In this document: positions 21,235 through 32,771 of the stretch, one piece after another | Numbering within the stretch: the first letter of the stretch is position 1 | Layout of the letters: each line of letters starts with the position of its first letter | Assembly: GCF_027942865.1 (NCBI RefSeq) | Contig: NC_134514.1 | Span: forward strand, 39,481,765-39,545,764 | Source: Odontesthes bonariensis | Lineage: Eukaryota > Chordata > Actinopteri > Atheriniformes > Atherinopsidae | Length of the DNA: 64,000 bases | Direction: 5' to 3' | The notes under the pieces: generated by a model | Told to the model about the DNA's origin: nothing | The model's database searches: none | The model's input: only the letters and a program-made list of their open reading frames with translations | Translations under genes and position numbers: made by a program

Positions 21235-22391
21235 TAATGTTTATATTTTACAAGTAAAAAAGTACACCTACATACAGATTCATATTCTAAAGTTCAAAAG
21301 TATTCATTCAAAACCTCAGCCGATGATAACTTGAAGGGATAAAACTGTTGTTCTAACTGGCAAGTAGTAGCGCCTATATCATAGTAAATTTGAGTTTAAG
21401 TAAAGCATATGTCCAAATCTGAAGTAAATGATGTGTACTCTGGTCCTTTGGTTGGCTCTTGTGATATTCATCACATTTGTGCCTTCATCTTAAAAAAAGG
21501 GTTAAGAATTAATAAAGTCTCTAATCTAATAATAGCTGTACATAGCCTTGTCTTTTGCTCATCGCCATGGAAACATCAGCGTTGCAATACCCATCAAAGT
21601 TTAGAAACTTCTAAGTTGTTTAAATCTTTCCTAAAAGAAAAAGGGTAATCTCAGATCCCTGAGAGGTTTGGGTGGTGCAAGAAATAATCATTTCATTAAG
21701 TCTGGGTTATACCTCTGTCTGTGTGGCTGACAAGGTCAGAGAAGTGATTCTTCAAGCAGATGGAGGGAGTCTGAACTCAGCCAAAAGCACCAACTGGGTG
21801 GCCTAAGTTGGCCTATTACTATAATACAGTAGGCCTACAGAAAGTTTTAGAATATTTGTAAGTAAAATAAATAGGTAGCCTTTTTAAATATTTAACGTAG
21901 GCTATGGGCTATTATAAAACGAAGTCACAATGCAAACGTGCTTAATGTCCCTAAAATTATATTTTCACTACGACGTACCACATAGCCAAGCTACAAAATT
22001 AACACTAAATAACAATAAATTAGCAAAGTATAAAATAGAACAATTTGAAAAAACAAGGCCTACTCATATTTAAAATGTAGGCATAGAGTAGCCTTGCGCA
22101 AAAACTCGAGTATCAAAGAATCAAGGATGGGGCGGGCTAATGATGCATCAGTGATTAGGCCTACACACTCAACACCAAAAAAATTAACATGGAGAATTAA
22201 CAAAGTAATTATTGGATTAAATAAAAATGCCTTATTAAACTGAGCAGGTCCACCCCATGTTTACGTCCTGCCAGTTGATTGTAGCCTCCTGCCTGTATGA
22301 GGATGGATGAAGGGAAATGAATTAGGCCACATATGCTGCCTGCTATAATAACGTAACAAATAATAGTACATTCATCATAAAGATATAGCCT
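21235..22391. other. AT-rich sequence without recognised gene
   Basis: Contains several TAGGCCTAC-like words and short frames only. Its right part could be the 3' untranslated end of the hAT transposon that follows on the minus strand. Confidence 0.4.
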
Positions 22392-24604
22392 ACTTACAAG
22401 GTTCTACATGCTGTTATGTAAGAACAAGATCGCGTCGACAGTTGCAGGTTTTAGAGCCGTCCGTCTCTGCTCAATGGTTCGTCCCGCTGCGCTGAAGATG
22501 CGCTCACTGCTGCTGCTGCTCGCTGGAATGCAGAGGACGGACCGCGCCAGCCTGGCTAGTTTTGGTTATACCAACCCATTGAGCTACCACCACTTCAATA
22601 GGTCCCTGTCGTCCTCCATGACATGCCTTTGAGAATTATATTTGGCAACTTCAACTTCATCTTGATCAATGTCGTCATCTTGATTCTCCCACTCGGCAAA
22701 GTCGGCGTCTCTCCTGGGCCTGGCTGCTGGTGGTGTGAGGCCAGTGCTGTCAGCCGCTGCAGCACCTGCAGCATCATCCTCCAGAGGCAAGAGTAGGGTG
22801 CGAACATAGGCATGTACTTCGGATATTTGCGCAGCAACTTGCTGAATTTTGGCCACAGAAAAAGAGCAACTTTGTGCAGCATGTCCACTTTGATTTTTTG
22901 TCGTATGAATTCAGCATGTCTCTGGCGCATGAAGGTTTGCTGAGGAGAGTCGATGGGAGAGGGCTCGCAATGCTTCTTCAGTCTCTCAACCCAGAGGCAG
23001 ACCAAGTTGATAGTTGGGTATTTGTCGCCTTCCAGCTCTCTCTGGGCATTATAAAAAGGCTCCAAAAAGGTGACCAGAAAGTCCAATAAGTCTGGGGCGA
23101 TGTTTTCGATGCGCTGAAGCTCACCGCGCGTCTCCAGCTTCTCCCATAGTTCGTGGAAGATGTCCTGCACTGACTTCAGTGTGAGGTAAACGGTGCTGAA
23201 CCGTGTCTCTCCCATCTGTAGCACTGTCTTCGATAATTGCACAACAAGGCCAGATTGTTTGAGATGTTTCACGCATCCTTTCGCAGCAGATGTTGTCTCT
23301 CCTATGTCTGACGCTGTCACACCGTGGTGAGGTTAAGTTGGGTTTTTGTCTCGTTTCATGTATTGTTTCGTCATTTCCTGTTTTATTTTGAAAGACTAAC
23401 TTCCCTCTCGTTCCAGGTCACTTGCCCTTCCTCTCGTGTTCCAGTCTGATTGTGGTATGAATGATTCCACCTGTTTCCCATTACCCCTGTGTGCTTAAGA
23501 GTCTGCGTCTCCCCCTGTCTTGTGCCAGTGTGTTGTTTCTGTCTCCGTATAGTGCATCATCCTAGCGTTTTGCCAAGCCCGTTTCCGAGTTCCCGTGTTT
23601 CCTAGTTCCCAGTGGTATTTATCCGAACTGGTTGATCTGCTGTCCTCCAATAAAAGTCTTGGAATTAAACCTCCTGCATCTGCGTCCTCCATTCTCTGGG
23701 TGTGACAGACGCATTGTCGGCCAGTGCGTCGGAATGCAGACCGTGGCGAAGGACAGTATTAATCAAGTGATCGAGACAAGAAAGCCTCCTATATATTTCC
23801 AGGGCTTTGATGATGTTGCTGCCTTCATCTGTTACCCACACTATTCGATTGAGGGAGCTAGGGTCGAGGCCAAATTTGTTCACCAGCAGGCGGATTATCT
23901 CACGTCTGATGTTTTTCCCTGTTTTCGCATCCTCAATGGGAAACATCGCTATGGTAAGAGTTTTACCAACTAAAGCAAAGTCGTCTGTGACGTAATGACA
24001 CGTTATTGCAATGTAGCTTATCTTTTTGTAGTCATCAGTCCACATGTCTGTGCTCATTCCCATGTCTCCATTCTTCAGAGCATCTTTGAAGCGTCTGTAC
24101 CAGAACTTCCCTCTTCTCCTCTGCCTTCTCTAGGCAAACCTTGGAAACGGTGCTATGGTGAGGCAGGATGGACTGGGCTGATACACGACCATATGCAGCG
24201 CCAACGTTGATGAGTTCTTGAACTAGCTCTTGGAATCCCTGGCCACTTACAACGTAAAATGGCCTTATGTCCTTACAACAAAACCCAACGCATTTCTCTG
24301 TGAGGGCTTGCTTCGCTCTCAGGGGTATGCTTGGAGAAGTAACAAAAGAGGACATTGAAGGCTGACTATCATCCTTTCTGCTATGGCAAGCCTGCTTCAT
24401 GTGTCTGTTCATCGAAGAAGTACCCGTTTTTTTGCTATCATAAGTTAGCAGCATGCCACACTTACTGCACTCCACAAAGCCGACACATACATTGTCACTA
24501 CCCACGACTTGTTTAAAATATGTCCATACCTCCGACTTTCCTTCAAAGTTGCTCACTTTTAATTCTCCCGTTTTAATTTTTTTCTTTACTTCTTCAGGCT
24601 CCAT
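22392..24604 (-). pseudogene. hAT transposase with BED finger (ZBED-like), split by a solo LTR
   Basis: Starting at the ATG at 24604, the first frame has a BED zinc finger (VWTYFKQVV, CSKCG, then an HMKQACH histidine end). A frameshift near 24110 leads to the catalytic core (STDMWTDDYKKISYI, then WVTDEGSN and LDHLINTV) down to 23708. After the solo LTR at 23315-23707 the helical insertion domain continues (FLEPFYNAQRELEGD) to about 22856, where another frameshift occurs. The C-terminal dimerisation region (SSSSSERIFSAAGRTIEQRR) ends at 22392 after two nonsense codons near 22577 and 22562. Cut-and-paste transposase, now dead. Confidence 0.85.
23315..23707 (+). repeat. Solo LTR, 393 bp, with perfect 5-bp TSD
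   Basis: Starts TGTCACACCGTGG and ends GGGTGTGACA, flanked on both sides by GACGC (23310-23314 and 23708-23712). It contains CCAATAAAAG on the plus strand as a polyadenylation signal, so it reads plus. It splits the hAT transposase between the region ending DALADNAS and the one starting TASDIGE. Confidence 0.9.
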
Positions 24605-25353
24605 GTTTCACGCCAGCCAATTCAGCACAGCAGGGCAGGCTCGGTGTTACGCTTGCTAGTGAAGGAAAACTGCGCATGACACATAGCCTTTTGCAATTTC
24701 GTAGTCTGACTTGTGCAACTTTGTATACATTAAGAATATTGTCTATATAGAATATTTCGTCTAATTATTACATCATTTTGGCCGTACCAATTAAGCTAAT
24801 AGTGATTTTAAAAAAAAAAAAAAAAAAAAAAGCTTGATCACGTCCGGTCCGACCCGAGGATAGTGGCGGGTAATATCGGACCGACCCGACCTCAAGTTCG
24901 GGCTCGGGTGCAGGCAGAGAATCTAAACTCTACTGGCACTACAATAATAGCAGCCCAACTGGAAAGGCGACTGGCTTGACTTGCACATGCACACTAATTC
25001 TAGTAAACCAAGAATGAGAGGTCAGCCAATGTTACCGTTAGTTACCATTTTTTTTATCTTTTGCTGTGAAATTGCGATGTATCTTTCTGTGGACCTATTG
25101 ACGTATTTTACGACCTTACATGATATTGCATTGTTTTTCCAGATGCTTCTTTGATCACTTCAAACATTGCCTTTTACAGTTCGGCCACAAGAAAGAATCT
25201 GTTGGGAGCTTCAACGTGGCGGCAAGCAGATAGGATGTACCAGTAGGAGCTCTCTCAACAAACAGCCCAAATCCTGTTTTTAACTATCACTCACTACTCC
25301 CAAACGCTGTCAACCACAGAACCAGAGTTTGAGACGACACGAGGTCTACATAG
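24605..25353. other. Flank with poly-A run and GC-rich repeats
   Basis: A run of about 22 A lies at 24810-24831, followed by GGTCCGACCCGAGG and CGGACCGACCCGACC-like words (24845-24905) that look like subterminal repeats of a hAT element. No coding feature. Confidence 0.4.
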
Positions 25354-25556
25354 ATGGCTAACCGAGAGACAACAACGAAAAAACTTCCAGACAGACAGGT
25401 AGAAAAGCATGCAGAAGCTAGCATGCCGCTGTCATTTACACAGGCTGCAGCAGAAACTAAAGCTAATAACGAAGAAAGCGCTGTAATGAAGGCAATTTCA
25501 GAAATGAGAGGCATATTCTCATCGAAGATTGATGGGGTTCTGACCACCAGGGCATT
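25354..25556 (+). pseudogene. Possible N-terminal piece of an L1/Tx1-type ORF1
   Basis: A 68-residue frame beginning MANRETTTKKLPDRQ and ending in MKAISEMRGIFSSKIDGVL, a pattern like the start of the coiled coil in L1-type ORF1 proteins. A likely C-terminal piece of the same kind lies at 27640-27936, beyond a hAT insertion. Assignment is tentative. Confidence 0.4.
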
Positions 25557-27411
25557 TTAATCGCACACTATAATTTTATTATTATTTTTTTAATTTTTTT
25601 AATACAGATGGATGGAAGCGTCGACAAGAGCGGTTGTGTGCAGATTATGCAACAAGGAATTCGCGTATCACCGCAGCGTATCAAGCCCAGAGGCGGCGCT
25701 AAGGGGTTGCTTGCGGTTGCTATAGCAACCCCAAGAATGTGCTCAGCAACCCCATAGCTACCCCAACTTTGGGGCGAGAGGCAGGTTTACTGCTCACAAA
25801 GAACAGAAGTGCAGTGCAACAACGACAACAATATTAAGAAGTAAAGAATCACGTATGTTGCTGCGTGGTAGCCTATCTCCGTTTTTCGTTCTTTAGCTGA
25901 TAAATATACATATGGAAAGGTATAAAACACCAGCTTTACTGGTGAAACGGCTATCCACATTGTTCCTAGATCTACAGTAGCTGTGGTGATGTCATTCTAC
26001 AGTCAGCCAATCACGTCTGTTCTAAATTACCCGGGGAAATCGGAGGTCTAAAATAATATTTCCATAAAGCAGATTTATGAGATAAATAGAAACCCTATTT
26101 AATTGTATTCTCAGTTTAATTCGTTTTTGAATAGTCATATGTTACAGTTTTCCTCTCATTTCAGCACCCATTCACTCATAACATAGCTAAACTGCAATTC
26201 TAAATGGATATTTGGCGATTTTGAGAATGTCCTTCTTCAAGTAACACAAATAAGGTAGGAAATCCCAGTTGTTTTTCATATGCTCGCCGAAACACTATTA
26301 TCAAATATTCTTCTTGTGACTTGGTTTGTTAGTCGACTCTAGGTGCTTGCAGTCTATCTAGAGCTACTTGCTAAGTAGCCTAGTGTCAGTGCAGTTAGCA
26401 CCATCTTTTGAAAATAACGGACACACTTTACTTTATGTTAGGTTGCCAGCGTGCTTCCTCTGCCATAATGTGATGCGAGTAGATTGGCTTGAGTAGGCTA
26501 TGTGTCCGCTGTGGCAGCGGACAGACTGGTGTGAGCAACAAGTTTGAACGTAATGTTGTGCCTGTGTGATTTAGCACTGTACGAGGCTACTGTTGGAAGC
26601 CCGCCGGGTAGAACTATCTCTTGAAAGTTGTCGCCTACAACTGTTGTGCGTCAGATAAGATGAAATAGAAAGTCCGCACTGTAGCTCATTCACTCCCAGC
26701 TCTTTTTTTCCAAGATGAAGTTGATCAAAACTTATTTGAGGAACACAGTGGGCAAAGTAACCTTTGTGGATTGGCTATTTTATCCTTAGTGAACGGGCTA
26801 TGAATGAATGAGATGGACAGGTATGCCTGTGTGTGCGTGTGTGGTTGCGTACACGGGCTGGGGCTGTCTGCCCCTGGACCTTCTGCAGCTGTTCCACCAC
26901 AACGCACAGTGCGACATCTGTCTGCTTGTGAGCAGTAAGCTCCGCTGATAACTTAAAGTTTACAGTATGCAAGGCTACATTACACTATGCAAGGCTGCAT
27001 GCAGACGGTGGAGTAATGGGTCAGTAACGTTGTTGCGTTGATGCGGGGGGGGGGGGGGGTGTTTTGACTAGCAACCCCTCACATTCATGCAGCAACTGCA
27101 TAGCAACCCCAACGAAAAATCGCTGGCGCCGCTGCTGATCAAGCCTCAAATATCACCTCAACGCTAAACATGTAGCAGCTAGCGTGGAAGCTAACGGGGG
27201 CCCAACGCAGCTTAACATCCAAGATTCTATATACTGTGTTTTCATGCATGCTACATTCAGATTTCAAATAGGGATATGTTCTGTGTTTGTTGAAATATTG
27301 TTGAAAATGTTAATTTTCTAAAGGATAAAGTATATGCGATTAATTTCGATTAATTAATTTCAAAGCCTGTAGTTAACGCGATTAAAAATTTTAATCGAGT
27401 CACAGCCCTAG
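25549..27411 (+). mobile_element. hAT element with a BED-finger exon, itself interrupted
   Basis: The BED finger starts VVCRLCNKEFAYHRS (25630-25687) and, after the nested element, continues LKYHLNAKHVAASVE (from about 27146), giving C-x2-C and H-x4-H. The right end GATTAAAAATTTTAATCGAG...CACAGCCCTA at 27411 looks like a hAT terminus; the left end AGGGCATTTTAATCGCACAC near 25549 is a weaker match. Clear flanking TSDs were not found. Confidence 0.55.
25688..27137. mobile_element. Non-autonomous hAT element, 1450 bp, perfect 8-bp TSD
   Basis: Ends CAGAGGCGGCGCTA (left) and GGCGCCGCTGCTG (right, inverted CAGCAGCGGCGCC), flanked by ATCAAGCC at 25680-25687 and 27138-27145. Subterminal GTTGCTATAGCAACCCC-type words occur at both ends. 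A run of about 15 G lies at 27044-27058. No transposase was recognised. Inserted into the BED finger of another hAT element. Confidence 0.92.
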
Positions 27412-27639
27412 AGAAAATACATGTAATCATTCTGATATAGGTACACTATGTTATATGTATTATGCTGTACATTTATATTTGATACATGAACTACAAGCAA
27501 GGTAATGGTCTCAGAACATTTTTATTTTTAGAAACTTTGGAACTTTTACAACCAACTGCTCACAATGAAACACGCCTAGCCTTCCTAATCGCAAATTCAT
27601 CAATGTTCAAGATTTGTTAAAGATGGTTCAAGATGGTTA

Positions 27640-27936
27640 TGTGAAGTGTTCGGACACTTGCTGTCCGGTCCAGTGATTATAGAACGTACACATCGAATTG
27701 GCAGGTGGCCATCATCTGAGCAGGGGTTCACAACACAACACAGATTTCTCCATGGAGGTGTGCAAACAACGGAGGCAGTTTGATGGTGTGGAAAAACGTC
27801 TACAGGCGCTGAACATTGAATACCGGTTCACATACCCGGGGAAACTGACCATCAGACGTGGAGGACAGATCATGACCTGCAGCACTGCGGGAGAAGTGGA
27901 GAGGTTTATTGAAGACTGTAACGAGAACAGCGGAGG
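27640..27936 (+). pseudogene. L1/Tx1-type ORF1, central and C-terminal part
   Basis: Near 27665 the text GPVIIERTHRIG matches the RNA-recognition part of L1-type ORF1 proteins. After a frameshift, a frame with KQRRQFDGVEKRLQAL and YPGKLTIRRGG is the C-terminal domain; it is interrupted at 27936 by a hAT insertion and resumes at 28916 for a few codons before a stop. Confidence 0.6.
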
Positions 27937-28907
27937 CAGTGTTGTGCGTGAACGAGTTCAAAAGAACGCGTTCATGGAACACGCTCATTTTTTCGCGAAC
28001 GTTGAACTGAACGCAACACATTTTTTAATAAAGAACTTGAACGTGAATGAGTTCACATTATGTGTCATGAACGGCAGACATCTCTGTAAATGAACGTTGG
28101 AATTTGTTTTCCATTGAAAACTGAGTGATATCTGTTTTCTCTTTTGAAACGCAACGAGAGAAAGTTCCTCCCTGCTGTATTCTCGCTGGTGCCGCTTAAA
28201 TCATGTATCACCAGACAGAAATGGTTTTGACATTGTGTGCGCAATGCATTGCGGGCAACGTAGTGTCCGGCTGAGAATAGTTGAATAACATACTGGCTTC
28301 CGCACGACGTTACCCGTGATGAATTGCAGCAGAGGGGTAGGCATAACAACGCCGCCTATCAGGGAACGACGAGAGCGCAGAGGGCTGGAGGAGCGAGAGA
28401 GAGAGAGTGAGTGAGTGAGTGAGTGAAAGGCAGCGCTGCAATTAAAAAAAAAAAAAGGCTAGTGGAAGTGATGGCACGGAGACAGACACCGATTCTCCTT
28501 ATGAACATTTAAAACAATTTTACACTCTTGCAAACCAAGACCCCGACGGCATTTCATATTATATATTCTTTTTTTAATTAAATGCTGGTAGATTTCATTG
28601 CACTAAGTATAGAACTGGTCTATCTTGTCTGTACTGCTGCAAGTTTCATCACCTGGTAAGAAACCCACAATTGCAGTGTCATGAGCAAATGTCTACAATG
28701 AGCAGTTTCAAAGAACATATAGTGATTTCTAGCTCGTAGTGTGAAAAAAAGTATTTATTTGAATATCTCACGAAAAAAGTAAAATGAACTGAACTTCGAA
28801 CTAGTTCAGAATTAAAATTGTGAACTTTGAACGTGAACTGTTCACTTTGAGCATGTATGAACTGAACTTGAACTAGTTCAGAAAAGCTGTGAACTGGCAC
28901 AACACTG
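27937..28907. mobile_element. Non-autonomous hAT element, 971 bp, perfect 8-bp TSD
   Basis: Ends CAGTGTTGTGC and GCACAACACTG, a perfect 11-bp inverted pair, with AGCGGAGG at 27929-27936 and 28908-28915. Subterminal GAACGAGTTC/GAACTAGTTC words recur on both sides. Contains a (GAGT)n run at 28407-28424 and an A run at 28444-28455. No transposase visible. Confidence 0.93.
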
Positions 28908-28915
28908 AGCGGAGG

Positions 28916-29154
28916 AGGAAGCCAACAAAGATAAATTGAAGGACTGGAATTAATCTCTGTTAGGTAACATTTTTGGAATCCCTAATTATAAGTAATAATG
29001 TTATGTGTTGGGTAAGGGACCTAAACATGTTTGACAATCGTTTCGGGCAACAGTAACGATGATGACTAAAGTGACCAGTTCAATGGGTAAATTAATAAGT
29101 AACAAGTCAGCTGTCGCAATTTTTTTTTTTTTTAAGGTCTACTCACATTACCAA
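28916..29154. other. Short unassigned spacer
   Basis: End of the L1 ORF1 remnant, then AT-rich sequence with a T run at 29121-29133. Confidence 0.4.
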
Positions 29155-29610
29155 CACCGCATATAAGGCTTACCGCAATGCGGTGTCCGTCATCCAGCTG
29201 CGCTGCTATGCTAATGTTTCTGAGCACTGCTGGTTTGACGCAGTTTTCCATATGAACTCTTGATTGTTCGTGCTTCTTGACGCGTTCAGAGAGGTGCTTC
29301 AAGTCGGTTTGTCCTGACTGTGTCCACGTTAAATCACATTTGTCAATTTTAAAAAGAATGCAGGGAAAACAGAAAAGTGCATTGGCTGTTCCACAGCCTG
29401 TCAGCCATGACTTGCGCTCAAACTCCTGAAAAAACTTTATTTTTCTCCTTGGTCTGCTGGTTGATCATAAGGTCGGGCTTGTCGGGTCCCAGCTCCTTAA
29501 TCCAGATTTTCTCCTCCATGGTCCTTCTTGCAAACAGGTAGATAAATAAGGATCTCACCGAATTCGGTAGAAGCTGCACCTCGCTCGTGAAGTTTACCAT
29601 CATCCCGCTG
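29155..29610 (-). pseudogene. TTF-type zinc finger / ZMYM1-like hAT transposase, N-terminal fragment
   Basis: The minus strand reads MEEKIWIKELGPDKPDLM and continues with frameshifts through words resembling FxxxxSASHGW, CTFLFSLHSF and a DLKHLSERVKKHEQ-like helix. This is the layout of the TTF zinc-finger domain found at the start of DUF4371/ZMYM1-like hAT proteins. Broken and without the catalytic core. Confidence 0.5.
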
Positions 29611-29914
29611 ATTTACCGCGCTGCACAAACTTTTTTTTAACCTGAAATCTGCTGCTGGGGCGCTATTTTCAGCGCCCACAGACCATAAAATTTTGCGACA
29701 CTGATTGGCCAAATATTTATTAATTTGCCCTGGCAACAGGACTCGATTGGTAGTTTGGCTGCACTGCTGGGGCGTTCTGACCAGCACCCCATGACAGAAA
29801 CGATACAAGTCTGTCTGTGGAAATTCACTGAATGAATGTCAGTAGGTGGGAAATGTAGTGTATATAATTCATATAGCATGTAGGCACACACTAGTAAAAA
29901 TATATTTTACATTT

Positions 29915-31010
29915 ACCCTCCTCTTATCAGGGAAGGCGGCGCCCCCTATGGGCCGGACAAATAAAAGTGCCACAGTGTTCTAAAGTAAGGCAGTAATGTC
30001 CTTTAACAGCACTCCTAATTCTTCTTCTCCTCCTCTGGCTTCACAGAAGGAAATGTACCTTTTTCTTGATGAAAACCAACATCTCTACCTTGTCAGGTTT
30101 GAGCCTGTTCCTGTTCTCATCAAGGATGTTAGCTAGGGGTGCAACGGATCAAAAATCTCACGGTTCGGATCGTTCCTCGGATCAGAGTCACGGATCGGAT
30201 CATTTTTCGGATCAGCAAAAGAAAAAAAAAAAAAAAAAAAAAAGACAAATAAACATGTTTTGTCCTTTTTGTTTATTAACACTTTTAAATTATTAAATTG
30301 AAATATATAAAATCAACTTAAAGTGCACAATTAACATCTTCTTTTCAACATAATAAAAAAAAAAAAACTTAAAGTGCAACATAAACACACCGATAGCGTT
30401 TGTGATCGCTTTAGCCCGGTCAGATTGTGAAGGAAGGGGCTGCTTAAACACCGCGGTGATGAGCGGTTGTTCACCCGCTTTCGGTTTCACTCCTGTCAGT
30501 GAAACACCGGGGTGATGTCGCTGCAAAGTCTGCACCGAAGTCTAGCCTACTTTTATTTTCCATGCCCACTGTTCTACATGTTTTACGCTGAGGACAATAA
30601 ATCACAAACGAGCCATAGGACTGTTTGCTTATTGAAGAGGGAACTGTTGCAGACTTTTACCCAGAGCGTGGAAAGCAGCTCTGTCCCTGGAAACTAGCAG
30701 GAATGGTAACGGCTGTGTGAGGACTGAACATGCGCACAATTTTTTTTTTTTCATAAAGCAATCCGCGGATCATGTGTGTGCCGAACCGAAATAATTGATC
30801 CGAACGGATCACGGATCAATGATGATCCGTTGCACCACTAATGTTAGCCATGTCCTCGCCATCTCTTGAAATCCCAACTTTGCAATCGCAACGTTTTTGT
30901 CCTCCACTTTAAAATACCTCCACCCTGCGGACATTTGGCCCCCAGCTTCTAGCTGCTGCCGTGTTCTGCTTCGCTTTACGGCAGCAAAGTGACGTCATGC
31001 CGCATGTTTC
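29915..31010 (-). pseudogene. hAT transposase C-terminal fragment, split by a second hAT element
   Basis: On the minus strand the last codons read DENRNRLKPDKVEML and VFIKKKVHFLL before a stop near 30040, the usual end of Ac-like hAT transposases. The upstream codons continue on the other side of the element at 30134-30840 (MA next to NI). Upstream sequence to 31010 is diverged. Confidence 0.5.
30134..30840. mobile_element. Non-autonomous hAT element, 707 bp, perfect 8-bp TSD
   Basis: Ends TAGGGGTGCAACGGATC and GATCCGTTGCACCACTA, flanked by ATGTTAGC at 30126-30133 and 30841-30848. Multiple CGGATC words follow each end. A long A run lies at 30219-30243. No transposase was recognised. Confidence 0.93.
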
Positions 31011-31024
31011 TGTGTGGAGGTGAG

Positions 31025-31206
31025 ACCATAGACATAAAAATTTGGGGAGTTATGATTATTGTAGTTGGGGATATACACCTTCCTCAGTCGAAATAAATGT
31101 AATGTGGGGGCATTGCATGGATGTATTATATTGACCCATCCAAGATGGCGGCCTCGCTGATAGGTCAGCTCCAACAGGCAGCGTCTGCGTATATTATGTC
31201 TATGGT
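31025..31206. mobile_element. MITE, 182 bp
   Basis: Ends ACCATAGACATA and TATGTCTATGGT form a perfect 12-bp inverted pair; TGAG flanks both sides (31021-31024, 31207-31210). Too short to encode protein. Superfamily undetermined. Confidence 0.65.
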
Positions 31207-31319
31207 TGAGACGGTCTGACGGTACCACCACATTACAGTAAATACTAAGCTGTTATTTTTTCCCATATGTTTTGAAATATTATAGTTCTGATAAAAAAAT
31301 ATGAGAATAAATATACATA

Positions 31320-31434
31320 TATAGATAGGTTATATATCCGATCCCTGATCGGGATGTAATGTCCGATTTCGATCAAGTCTGAAACCACGTGATCGGCCCC
31401 GATTTCCGATCACGTGATCGGATCGGGACATCCC
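31320..31434. mobile_element. Terminal fragment of a hAT element
   Basis: Repeats of GATCGGATCGGG/CACGTGATCGG run to the end GGACATCCCTA at 31434, the inverse of TAGGGATGTCC, a common fish hAT terminus. Only one end is visible. Confidence 0.5.
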
Positions 31435-31803
31435 TAGTTCAATTACTGTTGTGAATATAAACCTTGTAAATCTGTGTCACAAAACGTGGGAAACTCAGGA
31501 TGCAAACCCAAAATGGCTGGAGTCGCAGGTAGTGCTTAAGCTGTGTGGCTTATTTACAGTGAGAAAAACAAAAAGAAGCCATGCTATGTGGACACAAAGC
31601 AAGCCCTTACTTCACAGAGTGGCAGCCCTCACACTCTCAACCTCGAATTTGTGGTCGGTCGGCCTGAGCCTTAAGCCGGATTTACAGTTGACGCGTCTGT
31701 CACGGCGGTGGCGGACCGTGACGTCAAAATGCCGTTTCAGGCCTGGCGCTTGCCTTGAAAAGACGGCGCAGCGCGTTGTCGTGCACCAGTCGATTTTTGT
31801 AAC

Positions 31804-32079
31804 TTGGCTGCGCCGAGAACGACAAACCGGATGGACCAATGTGAGACCAGGCTCAGTGAGGAGGTGCGTTTGTACAGGCAGCTGTACGAAACTGCAGTGA
31901 AACAGCACAGGGAGCACGTAAACTCCCAAAACTGGTGCACAGAGATGGGCAGAACTTTGGGGAAAGAGGGAGAGTTCTGTAAGAATGTGAGGAAGAAGCT
32001 ACGGGACAGATACGTGAAGGAAAAGAAGAGGGCAGAGACTCTGTTGATGCCGGGGGCTTCAGACCTTCACCTCTTTTAA
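31804..32079 (+). CDS. MADF/Myb-like accessory protein of a PIF/Harbinger element
   Basis: A small frame whose core is RLSEEVRLYRQLYETAVK, WCTEMGRTLG, then CKNVRKKLRDRYVK. This is the tryptophan-spaced pattern of a MADF (Myb/SANT-like) DNA-binding domain, known as the second protein of PIF/Harbinger transposons. The ATG at 31831 (MDQCETRLSEE) may be the true start; 31804 is the first ATG. Flanking CGGATTTACAGTTGACGCG at 31678 may be a terminus, but a matching right end was not found. No Harbinger transposase lies next to it. Confidence 0.5.
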   Translation: MAAPRTTNRMDQCETRLSEEVRLYRQLYETAVKQHREHVNSQNWCTEMGRTLGKEGEFCKNVRKKLRDRYVKEKKRAETLLMPGASDLHLF

Positions 32080-32771
32080 CTGAATTAAAAAATTAAAATG
32101 ATCCGAATACTGCAGCAGTATCATTAATGACAGTATTCTTGCTCTTGACAGCGGCATTGTTTTCTTCTCCACTTTCGTGGTTGTAGAATAGTGGTAACCT
32201 TAACGTAGCAGCGCCACCTCTGTGACGGAGAAAATTGCAACTACTGGCGCATCGACTTGCGCCACTATATATGGCGGGCACGAAATCGTGACGTCATCAA
32301 CACCGCTCGCGCTAGCAGACGCGGCAACCATGCTAGAGGCTTTATATAGCCCCAAGCCCTTCCCCAAGACTAATCAAACCCAATTAACAGAGCAAACAAT
32401 ACTTCTGGCCACCACATTTCACACACAGGCTCTGCAATAACCCCATTAACATTACATAACATATACAAACCATCACCATAATAAATCACGCTCCATTTGA
32501 GCAATTACAACAGAAAACATCAACAGACCCTGAACTCTCCCCCTACACTAGAGGGAATACTCATGTTATTCAAATTCATATAAAACTCATTCCCGAATTG
32601 ACTATTTTCTTATATCTATGGAGTTACTGCCTCAGGTTAAAAACTGTTGGTATAATAGCATTGTAATTAGTCATCATGCAGCAGTGTCTATGGAAGTCCA
32701 ATTGGGTAAAATTGAACACTATACAAAACGATGGAGATTACCAATGTTTTTGTTAAAGGAACCAAACTTTG

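Noticed and set aside
23495..23692. 65-codon frame on minus
   Set aside because: It is within the solo LTR, which is not coding.
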